A stretch of DNA of 64,000 bases from Fasciola hepatica (Eukaryota; Platyhelminthes; Trematoda; Plagiorchiida; Fasciolidae), in assembly GCA_948099385.1 (NCBI GenBank), contig CANUEZ040000103.1, positions 7,736,501 to 7,800,500 on the forward strand. Direction: 5' to 3'. Shown here one piece after another: positions 31,641 through 43,060 of the stretch; within the stretch, counting starts at the first letter, position 1; the number at the start of each line of letters is the position of its first letter. Under the pieces are notes generated by a model. The model made no database searches, was not told the origin of the DNA, and worked only from the letters and a program-made list of their open reading frames with translations. A program made the position numbers and the translations under genes.

Positions 31641-32680
31641 TGTTGATACTTTGACCACATCAACATTTATCCAAACCTAAATTACTGACTGCATCAAGGA
31701 ACTGTGCCAATCTTCCTTGTATATGACCTTCGAGTATTCATTATTCAGTGAAAATATTCTCACAATAAAACTTATCAGATTTCCTAAGCATTTTAGTTTC
31801 TCAAAGGAAAGTGAGAAGTAAAACAAGGGAACGGCCAAGAATACAAAAGTACTTTTGAAATTTTATAGGAGATTTTCAGCACACCGTCCCCTCTGATGAC
31901 TACGAGATGAAAGGTTACACGCAGAAACAGATGAACGCGATGAGAATAAATGAAGCCTGATATTAGGGGATGAATATATGTCAGATCGGATATTTTGCTG
32001 TGATCTCCATTCGATGAAAGACCGAATTTGTCTTAAATTCTTGAATTTTCTGCAGTAAACTAGACCGAGTTGTACTAATGCCTTCAAATGCCTCAGCATG
32101 ATCGGAGATGTGTGTCTCAAACTCCGAGATTGCTACCCGCCCTGAACGCCTCTGAAAGTGCTTCTCAATGACCATGTGCCTGTCGCAGCTTCTGCTGAGG
32201 AATTCCTACTCACGGCCTTCTTGTGGTGGAGTTGTCTCCTCCAAAGTGAGCGGACAAGAGTGAACACCATAAGCTTTCCACCGGGTTGTCTGACTGAAGT
32301 TCAGCGTAGAGATTAATAAACTCTGGTTTCAAACAGATCATTTGTGATGTTTGAGGCGTATAACACTATGCTCACTAGTTTCTGCGGCGGAGGGGTGTAC
32401 TAGACACCCAGAATGTTTGCTTCTATCCGAAGGGTGAATAAACTGAGCAATCAGTCACCAACTCCCACAGGTTTTCAGAAGAGAAGAACGAACCACACAA
32501 TTAGCCACTGGATCATCTGGACCGCGGTGCTGTCTTACAGGATGAAGTTGAATGAGCAAGAGTTAAGCGGTACATCCTGGAATAAAAATCCCTATTCTGA
32601 ACTGCGCGACTAAGCAGCATAGCCGCCTACAACGCAATAACCGTGAAAGATACAACTTATGGTGATGGAGTCTTTTGACG
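31640..32680. other. No gene recognised
   Basis: Minus-strand frames at 31,863-32,175 (ISTTRSSLLQKIQEFKTNSV) overlap each other and show no family signature. Nothing else is supported before RTE copy 2. Confidence 0.35.
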
Positions 32681-32689
32681 CGCGCACTT

Positions 32690-35330
32690 GATCACTCCTT
32701 CACATCGCACGCAACTCGTTCTTCCCTTTCCACTCCCATTCAAATTTTTACTTTCACACCCCATTGATTCACCGGCGGACCGCACCCGCTGTAGTGTCAC
32801 TGACGGAAGTCCTGTCTACGTCCTCTCTCGTTTCTCCGACCCCGCTCCCACCGATCAGTGCCCTGCTTTCTTCCCAGTGCCCATTCAAACTAGTCACGTT
32901 CAATGCCCGAACCCCGATGTTCATACGACAACCGGCGAGTTCAGCTCGTACGCTTGCATACCTTGTCATGGACGTGTGCTTCATTCGAGAAAGTCGCATT
33001 TGAGACTCCCATTCCACCGTCTAATGCCACCTACTCCTTCTGTGAAGTTTCAGGTACAGTCTTCTGGGTACGCTAAGTCTGCAGCTTCTGGTATTGCTGG
33101 CGTTGGCATCGCTCTCATTGAAGGAACTGAAGCGGCGCCGCCAGACTGGATCCCAGTCGACAGTCGTTTGTTTCTAGTGAGACTCAGGAGTTCGTGTAAA
33201 GTGAGCCGTCGCCGTCCTGATAGATGCGATCAGTTTATCGTTTCATCGTATACGCTCTTCGATTGAAGCTCGGATGCAGTCAAATACAACTTCCACCACT
33301 ATCTCTGGCTTGTCTCTTCGCTCCAAAATATTCTGGACTTCTACTCAATCTCTGCGTCTTCTTGACGCGTCCTACTTGACGACTGCTGGAAGCGAATACA
33401 ACTAAACATGACTCGTAAAGAGACACGTACTGAAAGCGACTCTCCGTGTGGACCGCAAAATCTGGCGATCACAAAGTGCATCAGATTTGAGACGTTCTGT
33501 AGCTGAGGGAAACTCCCCAAACCCATTCCTTCTCATTCAGATCTCTGGTTGGAGGCCACTACGTATGAATGAAAAAGTCGGCGGAGCTGACTGTTCGTCG
33601 ATTCACAATCAGAAGTTATCTTCCGGTCTCTGAACCCAGCACTTTCAGACGTAGTTTGACTGGCCCTCTTTTTCAGCCTCTAAAATAGTTCTTGCAACAC
33701 ACGTCTAGTGGCGCGTGCCGACAGATCTAACTACCAAGCCGAAGATCCGAAAGGAAATTCAGACCTTAGGACTCCGCGAAGCGCCAGAATCCGATGACCT
33801 CATCCAGGCCACTTTAAAGATAGTGGGGTGCAGCATACTAGAGAATGTCATGATTTGTTCTCATATGCTTAGGTTTCCCACCGACCGTTATTCTCATCTT
33901 TACTGAAGGTTCGTGCGATGACTGCGCTAACCACAGAGATGTAAGCCTGTAACAAGTAGCTTTGAGAACGCTTGCATTGATCGTACTTTGCAGGTCGCAA
34001 AAACGCGCGAATTATGGCCTCGAGAGGAACAACCTGCGTTTCGTGCCGGTCGTGGATGCATGCATCAAATCTTCGCCTTATGATGACAACTAGAGAACAT
34101 TCACACTTCCAATATACAACAATCATCGCGTTCCTGCTTATTCGCGCGGCCTTTAGTTCTATCGATAGGACAGCACTATGTAATTGTTTGTGGAGGAATC
34201 AAGTATTTGAAAAGTATGTATCAACCTTCAAAGAGTTGTATCGTCACTCCTGAGGTAGGGTTGAGTTCTATGGCCAGCTTTCGTTCCGTTTTATCGTATC
34301 TAATGAAATATACCAAGGTCGCTCTATATCCCCGTATTTCTTCAACCTAATCTTTGAGGAAGTCCTCCGGAATGGCTTGTCCAGTCCTTAAAATAGTGGG
34401 CTTAAACTCCTCCCACGGAACAGAGTTTTCCACCCAGAATATTCCGATGATGTCGCCTTGCTGAACGACAATGTACAGGTAGCACAACACGATCTGAACC
34501 GCTTAGCGGCTAGGGTATTCAGATAATCGTATGCACTTTGCAGCTTGCAAGTGCAAAGTGCCTTCGCAAGACTGGCAGAAGCCTGTTCTTACAGTCACTC
34601 TTTGTTGTGGTCAGCTTGTTTTAGTCAACAAGTATAAATACCTTTGGAGCTTGAAAACAGCTGCAGGTGGTGTAGTGAAGATCACACCAAGAAAAGCAGG
34701 GGCTAGATCAGCTTTCGCAAACCTGCGAAACCCGAGGCCCGGTTGTAATATCCGAATCTATCTTAAGGGATTGACGTGTTTTTTCGGTTAGATGACCCGG
34801 CTACTTCGCGCTGAAGATGCTTGGTGTCTTTCTGTGTTTGATGGCCGATGTCTCCAAAGCGTTGCTAGCATCTGGTGGCTACACAGATTGAGTGATAACG
34901 GAGTTTGCCGTCGCGTGGTAAGCAAGGATAGCCACCTTCTTGACCGAATGATCACTTTACACCACTTCGGTTGGTTCGGTAACGTTTTCTGAATGCCTGC
35001 CCATTTTCTATCCTTCCGTTCTCTATTCGCATGTGCTGAACATGGCTGGAATGGGCAACGAGGAGGGCAGACCCTGGTTTGACGTAGAGGTATGGAGAAT
35101 CTAGCATAAGCTTTGGTTTCGGTTGGTGCATCTTGCCTTCTTGGTTAGGGTCCAAGAAACTAGGATTGTCGATGGCTAGAGACGCTGAAGGAAAGGGCTG
35201 AGAATAGACGCCAGTAGTGCCACTGCTGTGTGGTCTGTTTGTCAAACACTCGCCCCTAGAAGTCACAAAATGTCCATCTGACAAGCAAAATGACAATAAA
35301 AGGCAAAATCTGCGTGGTGGACATTAAAAA
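32690..35330 (+). mobile_element. Degenerate RTE-type (SR2-like) retrotransposon, copy 2
   Basis: Endonuclease start at about 32,880-33,000: PFKLVTFNARTPMFIRQPAS, then VMDVCFIRES. Next come GIALIEGTEAAPPDWIPVDS and RLFLVRL (about 33,100-33,190). The middle is riddled with stops. The reverse transcriptase C-terminal part at about 34,790-34,990 reads RLLRAEDAWCLSVFDGRCLQ, SVASIWW-HR-SDNGVCRR and LHHFGWFGNV, a strong RTE/SR2 signature. The tail at 35,040-35,330 matches that of copy 1 in content, followed by a T-rich run and a TA microsatellite. Not capable of movement. Confidence 0.8.
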
Positions 35331-35438
35331 TTTCAGCTTTTTTTTTCATTAATTTTTTCTTCTTTTGTAACCTGGTACCCTACTCCTATTTGTTTAACCG
35401 TTGTTGCAGTGTTGGCATCCTACTTGGTCTCAAGCCGA

Positions 35439-35486
35439 TATATATATATATATAAATATATATATATATATGTATGTAAATATATA

Positions 35487-35536
<50 letters not shown>
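35439..35536. repeat. TA-rich microsatellite
   Basis: About 98 bp of (TA)n interrupted by AAATA units, just after the 3' end of RTE copy 2. It may mark the element's original simple-repeat tail. Confidence 0.85.
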
Positions 35537-35539
<3 letters not shown>

Positions 35540-36350
35540 GTCTATTGGTGAACAAGTAGGTTCTAATCAGCCTTCTTTGTGACTGAGTGTTCAACTATTG
35601 TAGAATAGTAGCCAAACTTAGCATGCTTGGAGTATGGGGCCAAACAACCAGGGGAGGAAACAAGAGAAACGGAGGCTGTTCTCGGTCATTCACTCAAGAC
35701 AATTCGGGTTGCACGTGCAAAATATTTACCCAGTGCAACAATAATTTCAATGGGCAAGTAAACAATGCTAAATTAGGTCGGGTGATGAACTGAGTCACTC
35801 GTATTCTCGGAGTTCTTCCGGCCCAATTTAGATGGACAGTCTTCTTGATTCCCCTTCCGTATGGTGAACTGGTTGGGAAAACATTGTAAAAACCTCCTGT
35901 CCATTGTGTTTCTCACGGCGAACAAATTATTCTGGTCGTTATGGCAATGCATTTGTTCTGAGAAGAGAAATAAATCCTCAGAGCAAATTGTATAGCATGA
36001 ACTTATTAGACCAGTAACAAGAGCTATCTGGAATTGTACGATTCTTGCTGAGCCAGTATTATGCTTGGCCACATCCCTGATTGCACCTGGACAAATAATC
36101 TTATTCCGAATGAACAGAATTTGATCAAATGGTCATCGATGACGTGGAATTAATTTTACTTGTTTACAGAGTTCATTTTCTTCCTACGTACATTCCTGGT
36201 GGGTCCGTGGTGGGCGAGGATGGGAATTTTAGGCTCACAACAAGTTTACTCTATGAAGTGAATGTGAGTAAGCAAGGGGTAAATAATGATTAGTCAATAA
36301 ATTTGTCCTTATGTTATATTTGATAAATTGGGAGTTTTTTCCCAGAAATT
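35540..36350. other. No gene recognised
   Basis: Overlapping short frames on both strands at 35,587-36,072 without splice support. Probably spacer downstream of the terminal exon at 36,353. Confidence 0.4.
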
Positions 36351-36352
36351 CG

Positions 36353-36507
36353 TCAAGTAGATTCACTTTCAGGTCGTTGGACAATCTGCAGTTCACCCAT
36401 TATTTTCACCGCCAATTCCACGTCTTCTTTGACCAATTCCCCTGAATTTTGTTTTGATACATGTATATAGTTCCCCTTTACAAGTTGGATTTTCATAAAG
36501 TACCTAT
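36353..36507 (-). CDS. Candidate terminal exon of another minus-strand gene
   Basis: Acceptor TTTGTTTCAG at 36,508, then RYFMKIQLVKGNYIHVSKQN and EDVELAVKIMGELQIVQRP, ending in TGA at 36,353. The strong polypyrimidine acceptor and even codon use support a real exon. Not similar to the gene B terminal exon. Function unknown. Confidence 0.45.
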
Positions 36508-37792
36508 CTGAAACAAAGAATTCAATAATGTATCTCGAATATCATTGCATTATCCATGGAAGTTTACACCAATCGTATGAATACTGGAATTCAGCTTCAC
36601 CATGCTGCCAGGTCTACTATCAGATTTCAGGGTTTACCCCGTACCCCACTTTTACCACTCTAGTCTGATTGCTTCTACTTCAAATCACAGGCATCGCATC
36701 TTTTAACTTTGAGAGTCATAGTTGCCGCTCACGAACTTAATCCCTTACATATTATTCACAACGAAAGTCCCAAATGTTTTAACTTTAGGATCTCGCATGA
36801 TTATTCTGTAATTGCTACAAAGTTTATCGCGGTTGCTATGATGAAATCTTTTTCCAAATCTAAGCTTGGAGATTCTCGAGGATCTATCCTCCACTGACTT
36901 TTCCCCTTCCCATGCAACGTGGTAACACCTCCTTCTGTTTTTTGGTGTTTTTTCTGTAGATCGGCCGAATGGTTTACAAGTGTAACAAGAAAGAATTATA
37001 GAATTTCGGCAAATACTGCATCAGATATAATTCCAATCGTTTTTCTCAACTGTCTATTTGTATTTGACCTAGGCTAGCCCTTGTCTAAACTCCCAGGTCT
37101 TTCCGATGACAACCACTTACTTCTTAACATTATTTCCATTTTTGGTAACCTAGGATAGTTATTTCAAATAAACTTTCTTGAAGTAGTTCCTTTGAAGCAG
37201 TGATAAGGAGATTCAAGAAACACTACTTCATATCTTTAAAACTCGGGCAGTTTATGGTCTCCTATAATTTTGCACTTCGGAATTTTCGCTTTTTGCATTC
37301 TCACACGCTGACCACACTGTCCTCTCGTAACCCCATCTGGATGAAGAAAGACTGATCATGATCTTACCGACGAACCTCTGAAACCAATCTCCCATTGTAG
37401 CCGTATTAACAGAGATAGCCTTTCAAACTTCATCTGTTGAAGGCATTTCGATTTCTAAGGTTGAACAAAATAGGCTTCCAACCGTTGTTAATCAATTATC
37501 TCTTTCAATATCCTTGCACTGATTTTTATTCCTTTTAACCGATTTCACATCCAGAATCCCTCCTGCCGAGATGTCCACAAACAATAAGCAAGACTTACGG
37601 TGGATATTGTTTGCTGTGGACCAAATATGTGAGGTGCTTGGCAATAGCAAATCAGTAAATCCGTGACCACCAAATATATATCGGTGTCGGTGAATCGAAA
37701 ATTCCGTTCCGAATTTGAACAGAATCAATTACATACGGCCAGCCACTTGGCCCTGGATACATTTTGCACAGGGGATGTAAAACGATCATTAC

Positions 37793-37870
37793 CTTGTTTG
37801 GGAGGATCGATAATTTATTCCCTGAGATTGGAATAAAGACTTCCAGCATTTGATGAAACGGTGAAAGATT
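37793..37870 (-). CDS. Candidate 78-nt exon
   Basis: Acceptor TTTTTACTCAG, donor GTAATG, phase 0 at both ends, reading NLSPFHQMLEVFIPISGNKL. Likely a partner of the exons at 36,353 and 38,180. Another stretch at about 37,580-37,780 with a GTAAGT donor may be the next exon, but its frame is not settled. Confidence 0.4.
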
Positions 37871-38179
37871 CTGAGTAAAAAATTAACACCAGAGAAATCA
37901 TTTTAGGTACAGACTAGTATACCATGGTTTGTGAACAATCTTGGGTAAATTAGGGTTTGGGTGTAACTATCAATGGCAATGTCCACTTTTCACTTCCATT
38001 TGTTTAAAGTTTGAACAGTGAACTTAATCTGAACAATGAGATGAAAGCAAAATGAGACTGCAAACATTGTAGATTTCTTTGAGGTCCAGATGTGCAAATA
38101 CCAAGTTCGTTTACCAGTGAAGTGAATGGTGTTCAGATGTTCAAATAGGCTGATTTTGCAAGGAATCAAAATAAGTTAC

Positions 38180-38547
38180 TTCATAACAAGAAAGGGGCTC
38201 GATTGTTGGCTTTAGTTTCCAGTCTTTTGCACGAACACGGCAGCAACGGTGAGATGAGTCTGGCACGTTCGCTGTCTTCTTTACAGCCTTCCTTGAATAA
38301 CTACACCGCGGACTTATGCGCATGCTCAGCATTCGTGGGTAACTTTGCTTGGGTGTCGGAAAGTGGAGACTGAGCATAAACATTTCCGTTACGTTCAATG
38401 ATGAAATGGAGGGGCCAGATGAGACTTTGGTCAAGTCACAATTAAGATGCCAGTAAATTAGGAGGACCGTACCAGTCGCTGGATAAATACCACTAGAGAA
38501 CACGGTTGGATAGAAAGTGAGTTTGAGATAAAGATGTGCTGCGTCAT
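38180..38547 (-). CDS. Candidate 368-nt exon, Cys-containing
   Basis: Acceptor TTGCACTAG, donor GTAACT (the same type as the exon at 16,701). The frame reads AHLYLKLTFYPTVFSSGIYP, then VLLIYWHLNCDLTKVSSG, and KTANVPDSSHRCCRVRAKDW. The last part resembles the minus-strand frame at 790-1,062 (AANVPDAFHALYRVRV). It is another sign of paralogy across the cluster. Confidence 0.45.
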
Positions 38548-38599
38548 CTAGTGCAATTGGGGACCAGCATGAATACGGTGATTATTTGTGAACTTTTCC

Positions 38600-40935
38600 G
38601 TTGTTGAGCGATGCAGTTGAATTTTTGATTGTTTCTCACCGAGCTGGTTTAGTCCACAAAATTAAACGCACTCAATGCTACTTGACAAACGGTAGAAAAA
38701 GCATGCAAAATGTTTGGGTGAATGAAGCCTGATCTACAGTCTACAAAATTATAACTGACGATTTGAAAATTCGGTACTCCGAAGGCTTTCATTTGTATTG
38801 AATGGTGACTGGAAACACAAACAAACACCTTGATCGAGGAGTGTGGATTGTAGAGCACATTGAACAAATCGGAAATAGGTATTGCTAAAAGATAGACAAC
38901 TGTGAGTTTCAGAATAAGTAGGTGGAGTGAGAATAAAGGATCCTAGATAGTTGGTTAAGCACAAAACCATCCATTTGATTCCGATCAAGGATATTTCTGG
39001 GTACAGTTTGAGATGAAACACTGAAGAAGGAATGCTCTGATAGTCGAAAGGTTAGTGGACTTTGCGTGTCTCTGTTGGGAGTTATTGGGAATTCGGTGAC
39101 TCTGCACATTGTCACGACGTAAGACAAGGACCATCTACGTGGCCATTTGTTACTAAGAGTGAGTACTAGTATCAGACTGCGAATTATCTCGTTTGACGCT
39201 TGCCAGCTCTGACCAAAATGTCTCTAAGAGCAGATTTGTCCGAATGTTTCAAAAGACGGGACTGGTGCATCGGGCAAACGTCTCTAATTGCACTCCTCTG
39301 ATTAAAATGCCTCAACTGTCTTTCAGTGAGCTTCAAGCTCTCAGTTAAGGATAAGACTCAATTATTAGGGTCAGGCAATTTCTACCGCAGATTATCATAC
39401 AGTCATTCCTCAAGCTCGATGGACTGGGAAATTTATACCATCAAAAAAGCACGTTTCATGTCTAAGAGGTATTCCCGTGTCCTACCAAAGTCACTTTATT
39501 TCTACCCAAGGACTAGAGCACAGATAACATGACAATTTGAGGACATGACAGGAAGATGTTTAAGTATCTCCATAATCGTACAACCATGTCTATTTATACA
39601 GATATATTAGCAGTGTGCAACATAATGACTATTCAGAGCAGTATCTTTGACAGTGGAAAACACAGCGGTTAATCGGAAGTGTTGCTTGATGTGGTCAGGT
39701 TAAAAGAATGAAAAAAAGATACAACTAAGTGTCGATGCATTCTCGCCCAGAGTGAGCAATGATCCAAACGATATGGTGAACAATAAATACTGCAAAATTT
39801 GAAAAACCGGTGAAAGATAGCGAACACGGAAAGCGAAGGTCAACGGACCTAATGAACGACAGATAACACCATCAAATGATATTTCATAATCCAGTGTGGA
39901 TATGATAGCAAAATAGTGCGAGGGGATTTGCAAGATCTGTGTTTGTGTGCTTGTATGTGAGACCGTTTCCGATCAGTAAATGGATGTTGTAGCGCCATCG
40001 TTGGTTCTTTTATAAAGAATTACTTTTTATAAAAATGTTATCTTGCCGAACTTGTCATTTCAGACTAAGAATTATCAACCTGATGGCTGAAACCACTTTT
40101 GCTCAGCTCCATGTGTCTTCGGAAATTTTGCTCCGTTTTTCCACTGTTCCCATTGCAAACTTTCTACTCGCAACACTCAATTTGCCATTTAACGGTTTCT
40201 ACTTGGTTTTATGCATTGAAGTCAAGTCGAACCTTTCACAGAAACAATATGAATAAAATAGAGCTGAAATTCATCTGGTCCCGCTTTGCTTTGACCAACT
40301 TGAATTAGCTAGGCAACTTCACAAACCATTCATCTGTTCGCGTATCCCAGATTTACTTCATCCGTAATCTACTGAGATCACGAATAATCATCCACGACTG
40401 AAACCCTATTTCTAATGGATAGATCCTCAGATGGATCGACTTAAGAAGCTTCAGTCACTTATTTGGGCTTAAAATTTGAAATGTTCTAACACGAGCTCGC
40501 ATATGACAGCGTGTTCACATATAATTTACAAGGACGGAATGAACACCAAGGATGGAATCTAGTCAGAAGTCAAATCTTTTCCTTTGTCATTCCCAGTATA
40601 ATCAAATATCCCTTAATTGATTACTGACCAGTGAACGAGCATTAATTAACAGTACACTTCTAGGTAATTCAGTTTGAGAAACATGGTGATTTCTATTCAG
40701 CTCTTCGGATTCGGGATAACGGAACGGCCAGAAAAAAAAATCAAAAATCAAACTGGTAACATGTATACATCTATAAAATTGCAAAAACCTTATGACTCAG
40801 TCCAGTGAGCATGCCACCGTTTACTTTTGTCCCTTGATTCCCATCAACCTGAAACGTGCGAACTGGAGGGTGCTATATATTGTTGTCTCGTGAAATAAAC
40901 GCGCTTTCATCACACGCTACTCACCAATATTTGGG
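38600..40935. other. No gene recognised
   Basis: Short frames only; 38,749-39,021 (minus) contains a Cys cluster but lacks clear splice sites. The stretch separates the gene cluster from the repeat-dominated right part. Confidence 0.4.
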
Positions 40936-40939
40936 TTGT

Positions 40940-41096
40940 GCCATTCTGGCGAATAAATCTATGTCTAGCTGACTGCCTTTCGGACTCCACTTTTCACGCA
41001 CAGACCTGAGGTCATCCGACCAACCTGCACTCAGAAGCACCAGACTCGAGTTTCGATCTTTTAGAGCTCATCAATGGTGCACATCTTCTTCCACAG
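40940..41096 (-). mobile_element. Partial hammerhead-bearing short element (inverted copy)
   Basis: The reverse complement matches the 3' half of the element at 41,175-41,610: hammerhead region, then GTTGGTCGGATGA-CTCAGGT, GTGCGTGAAA-GTGGAGTCCG and GGCAGTCAGCTA. In the hammerhead the first core base is T instead of C (TTGATGA), which should abolish cleavage. It stops before the tRNA-like head. Confidence 0.7.
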
Positions 41097-41099
41097 CTG

Positions 41100-41160
41100 A
41101 ACAAATATTCCTCCATCCCATACACTACTCGCAAGTAATGGCGTGGTATATATACTAAAA
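41100..41160 (+). repeat. Extra copy of the short element's tail
   Basis: CATCCCATACACTACTCGCA and AGTAATGGCGTGGTATATA match the 3' end of the full element at 41,563-41,600. The plus-strand unit thus has its tail sequence on both sides, as in a tandem or dimeric arrangement. Confidence 0.6.
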
Positions 41161-41360
41161 ATGCGATGCAGGTTTAAAATGGGGGGATGTGCACCCCATC
41201 CTGTGGAGAAGACCTGACTTGGTGGGAGGCATTCGTTCGGAGTTACCGGGGCTGGTACCGTGTCTCCATTCGAAGCAGTCGGGCATCTCTGGCTGTCCCA
41301 GAGGTCGACATCTGAACAAGCTTATCTTGACGATTCGGATCGGCCCGGTCGGGAGCGGAT

Positions 41361-41414
41361 TGGCGCAGTGGTACCACACACGCCTTCGAGATGAAAGGAC
41401 CTGGGTTCGAACCC
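41361..41414 (+). promoter_or_regulatory. Internal RNA polymerase III promoter (A and B boxes)
   Basis: TGGCGCAGTGG and GGTTCGAACCC, about 32 nt apart, fit type 2 pol III promoter boxes. The sequence between does not fold as a full tRNA, so this is a tRNA-derived head and not a tRNA gene. Confidence 0.75.
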
Positions 41415-41431
41415 TGGGTGTGGGCGAGGAT

Positions 41432-41480
41432 AAGCACCACTGATGAGCTCTAACGACAGCGAAACTCGAGTCTGGTGTTT
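41432..41480 (+). ncRNA. Hammerhead ribozyme, apparently intact core
   Basis: Stem I pairs 41,432-41,439 (AAGCACCA) with 41,473-41,480 (TGGTGTTT): 8 pairs, one of them G-U. Core CUGAUGA is at 41,440-41,446. Stem II is GCU/AGC (41,447-41,449 with 41,458-41,460) with an 8-nt loop. GAAA is at 41,461-41,464. Stem III is the palindrome ACTCGAGT (41,464-41,471). The predicted cut is after C 41,472 (GUC). All invariant bases are present. Stem III is too short to close on itself well, so, as in other minimal hammerheads, a dimer is the likely active form. Cleavage has not been tested here. Confidence 0.85.
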
Positions 41481-41614
41481 ACGAGTGTAGGTTGGTCGGA
41501 TGATCTCAGGTTTGTGCGTGAAAGGTGGAGTCCGAAGGGCAGTCAGCTAGACAAGTATTCGTCAATCCCACTCACTACTCGCAAGTAGTTGCGTTATACA
41601 TAAGAATAAATATA

Positions 41615-42830
41615 TTACGCAAGAGCTGTCTTGGTCAAATATTTCCAACACTTAGCGTCATTTAAACATGGATTATCCACGGGAGATCTTAGTACATATA
41701 TATTTATTTATATTTTTATTATTATATGCACAAAAATGTTGTTTGTTTGTAAGCAAAATTCAGTGAGAAGGAAATCCGGTTGTGAAGGAAATACTAAAAC
41801 GAAACTTAAGTTTAATCAGACAATTAAAATTAACATGAATTTACTGAATGCCCTATTTCCAAATGGTAAGACTGTATTAGTTACTGATTGATTCCTCATT
41901 TAGAATCAACGCTTGGTGCGTCATTGAAATGTCAGGGTAGCACTGTGCATGAGCTTCCCCGAGCTTCTTTGGAATCATCAGTGCGAAATATGTTCACCAA
42001 ATCCGATTTGCGTCTCAAGCACTGAAAGTGGAAATGTGAGCTCTACTATTCGACCATTTGGCTATCTATCATGATGCTTAGGGACTCGATTTTTGACCTA
42101 AACCGACGACATTTTTCGAAACTTAAACGATGATTACTTATCAGGGAAAATGAAACAATTCCAACTTCACTATACGGAAAAGGATATTCTGCACGAAGTG
42201 CTCGATCTTCGTGCCTGGATTCTACAGAACCCTACGTGTCTGCTGTCCGTAAGTATTATCAATCCCAACGGTATAAAACTGCCGTGGCCTATATGTTTAA
42301 TCATTGGGAAGTTCCCAGTTGGGGGAACTTTGGAATTTGAAACCACACCTTCAGGCCATAACGCTAATGGAAGGTGTCCATCCAATTCGGCTAAGTATTT
42401 TTTTTCTGGGAAGTTGACAGATCCAAACATGTATAGAAGACTAAAGAAAAGGAATATTTTTTGCGTTCGGGTGATCTCATGACAAAAATTGAAAAAAATC
42501 GTGACACCTCATGTTGTCCAGGGAATCGGCAAACATAATTAATATTCAGAATTATAACCATCATGAAAGACAAAGTAACCCATTCCTCAGAAGCATAATC
42601 AAAAGGGATTCATATGAGTACAGTTCTTATCACTCATTCCAAAAGATATGACTCAACTGGAAGAAATAAATACAATAACATTTTCCCGATTAGCGGGAAG
42701 TCGTTGGTCCGAGAATGGCTAGCAAAGTGGATTCCGGGATGCCAAAAATGCAACACATTTCTCCCTTACCAGCAGCATTTAGTCCCCTTGTTTGACCAGT
42801 AAGTTATAAACATTGCTTAAGTCTTTAACC
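41615..42830. other. Exon-like pieces without a consistent model
   Basis: Splice-bounded plus-strand pieces occur at 42,145-42,248 (KMKQFQLHYTEKDILHEVLD) and 42,694-42,798 (GKSLVREWLAKWIPGCQKCN), both with GTAAGT donors. Their phases do not fit each other. They may belong to a plus-strand gene whose other exons I cannot see. Confidence 0.3.
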
Positions 42831-42833
42831 AAG

Positions 42834-43060
42834 AACTGACTATGAAAAAGGCAGATGATAGCACTATTATAGAAGACAAAGGTCTGAAGTCAAAGCAGCT
42901 TTCTATGACCAATGATTTAAAAGTGGATAGTTACCACTCTGTCATCATTTCCTATTATAGTTTCATAGCCACGAAGATTCTGGAGAGTGTTCTTCCCATG
43001 CTTTGGTTGTTGCAGTTGGGATGGTGGCTGTTTCTAATCATATTTTATCGGTTTTGTTAG
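42834..43060 (+). CDS. Candidate C-terminal exon with a membrane anchor
   Basis: The plus-strand frame reads KKADDSTIIEDKGLKSKQLS and ends with a hydrophobic stretch, ILESVLPMLWLLQLGWWLFL, then IIFYRFC and stop. That layout fits a C-terminal transmembrane anchor. An AAG acceptor is possible at 42,833. The product is unknown, and chance cannot be excluded. Confidence 0.3.

Larger units (their letters stand above)
41175..41610 (+). mobile_element. Sm-alpha-like short element: leader, tRNA-like promoter, hammerhead, tail
   Basis: In order: a leader (41,175-41,345) also found reversed at 45,720-45,850 and 52,280-52,360; a tRNA-like head with box A TGGCGCAGTGG (41,361-41,371) and perfect box B GGTTCGAACCC (41,404-41,414); a hammerhead (41,432-41,480); and a tail ending ACTACTCGCAAGTAGTTGCG. 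Family knowledge: schistosomes carry tRNA-related, RNA polymerase III-transcribed elements with self-cleaving hammerheads. The leader upstream of the promoter is unusual for a plain SINE and may reflect tandem units. This copy looks complete in its promoter and ribozyme. Confidence 0.8.

Noticed and set aside
41348..41420. A tRNA gene
   Set aside because: A and B boxes are perfect, but the sequence does not fold into a full cloverleaf and runs on into the hammerhead. It is the tRNA-derived head of a short element.
42145..42798. A plus-strand gene made of the pieces at 42,145-42,248, 42,694-42,798 and 42,834-43,060
   Set aside because: Splice sites are good, but the reading phases do not fit each other; kept only as low-confidence candidates.
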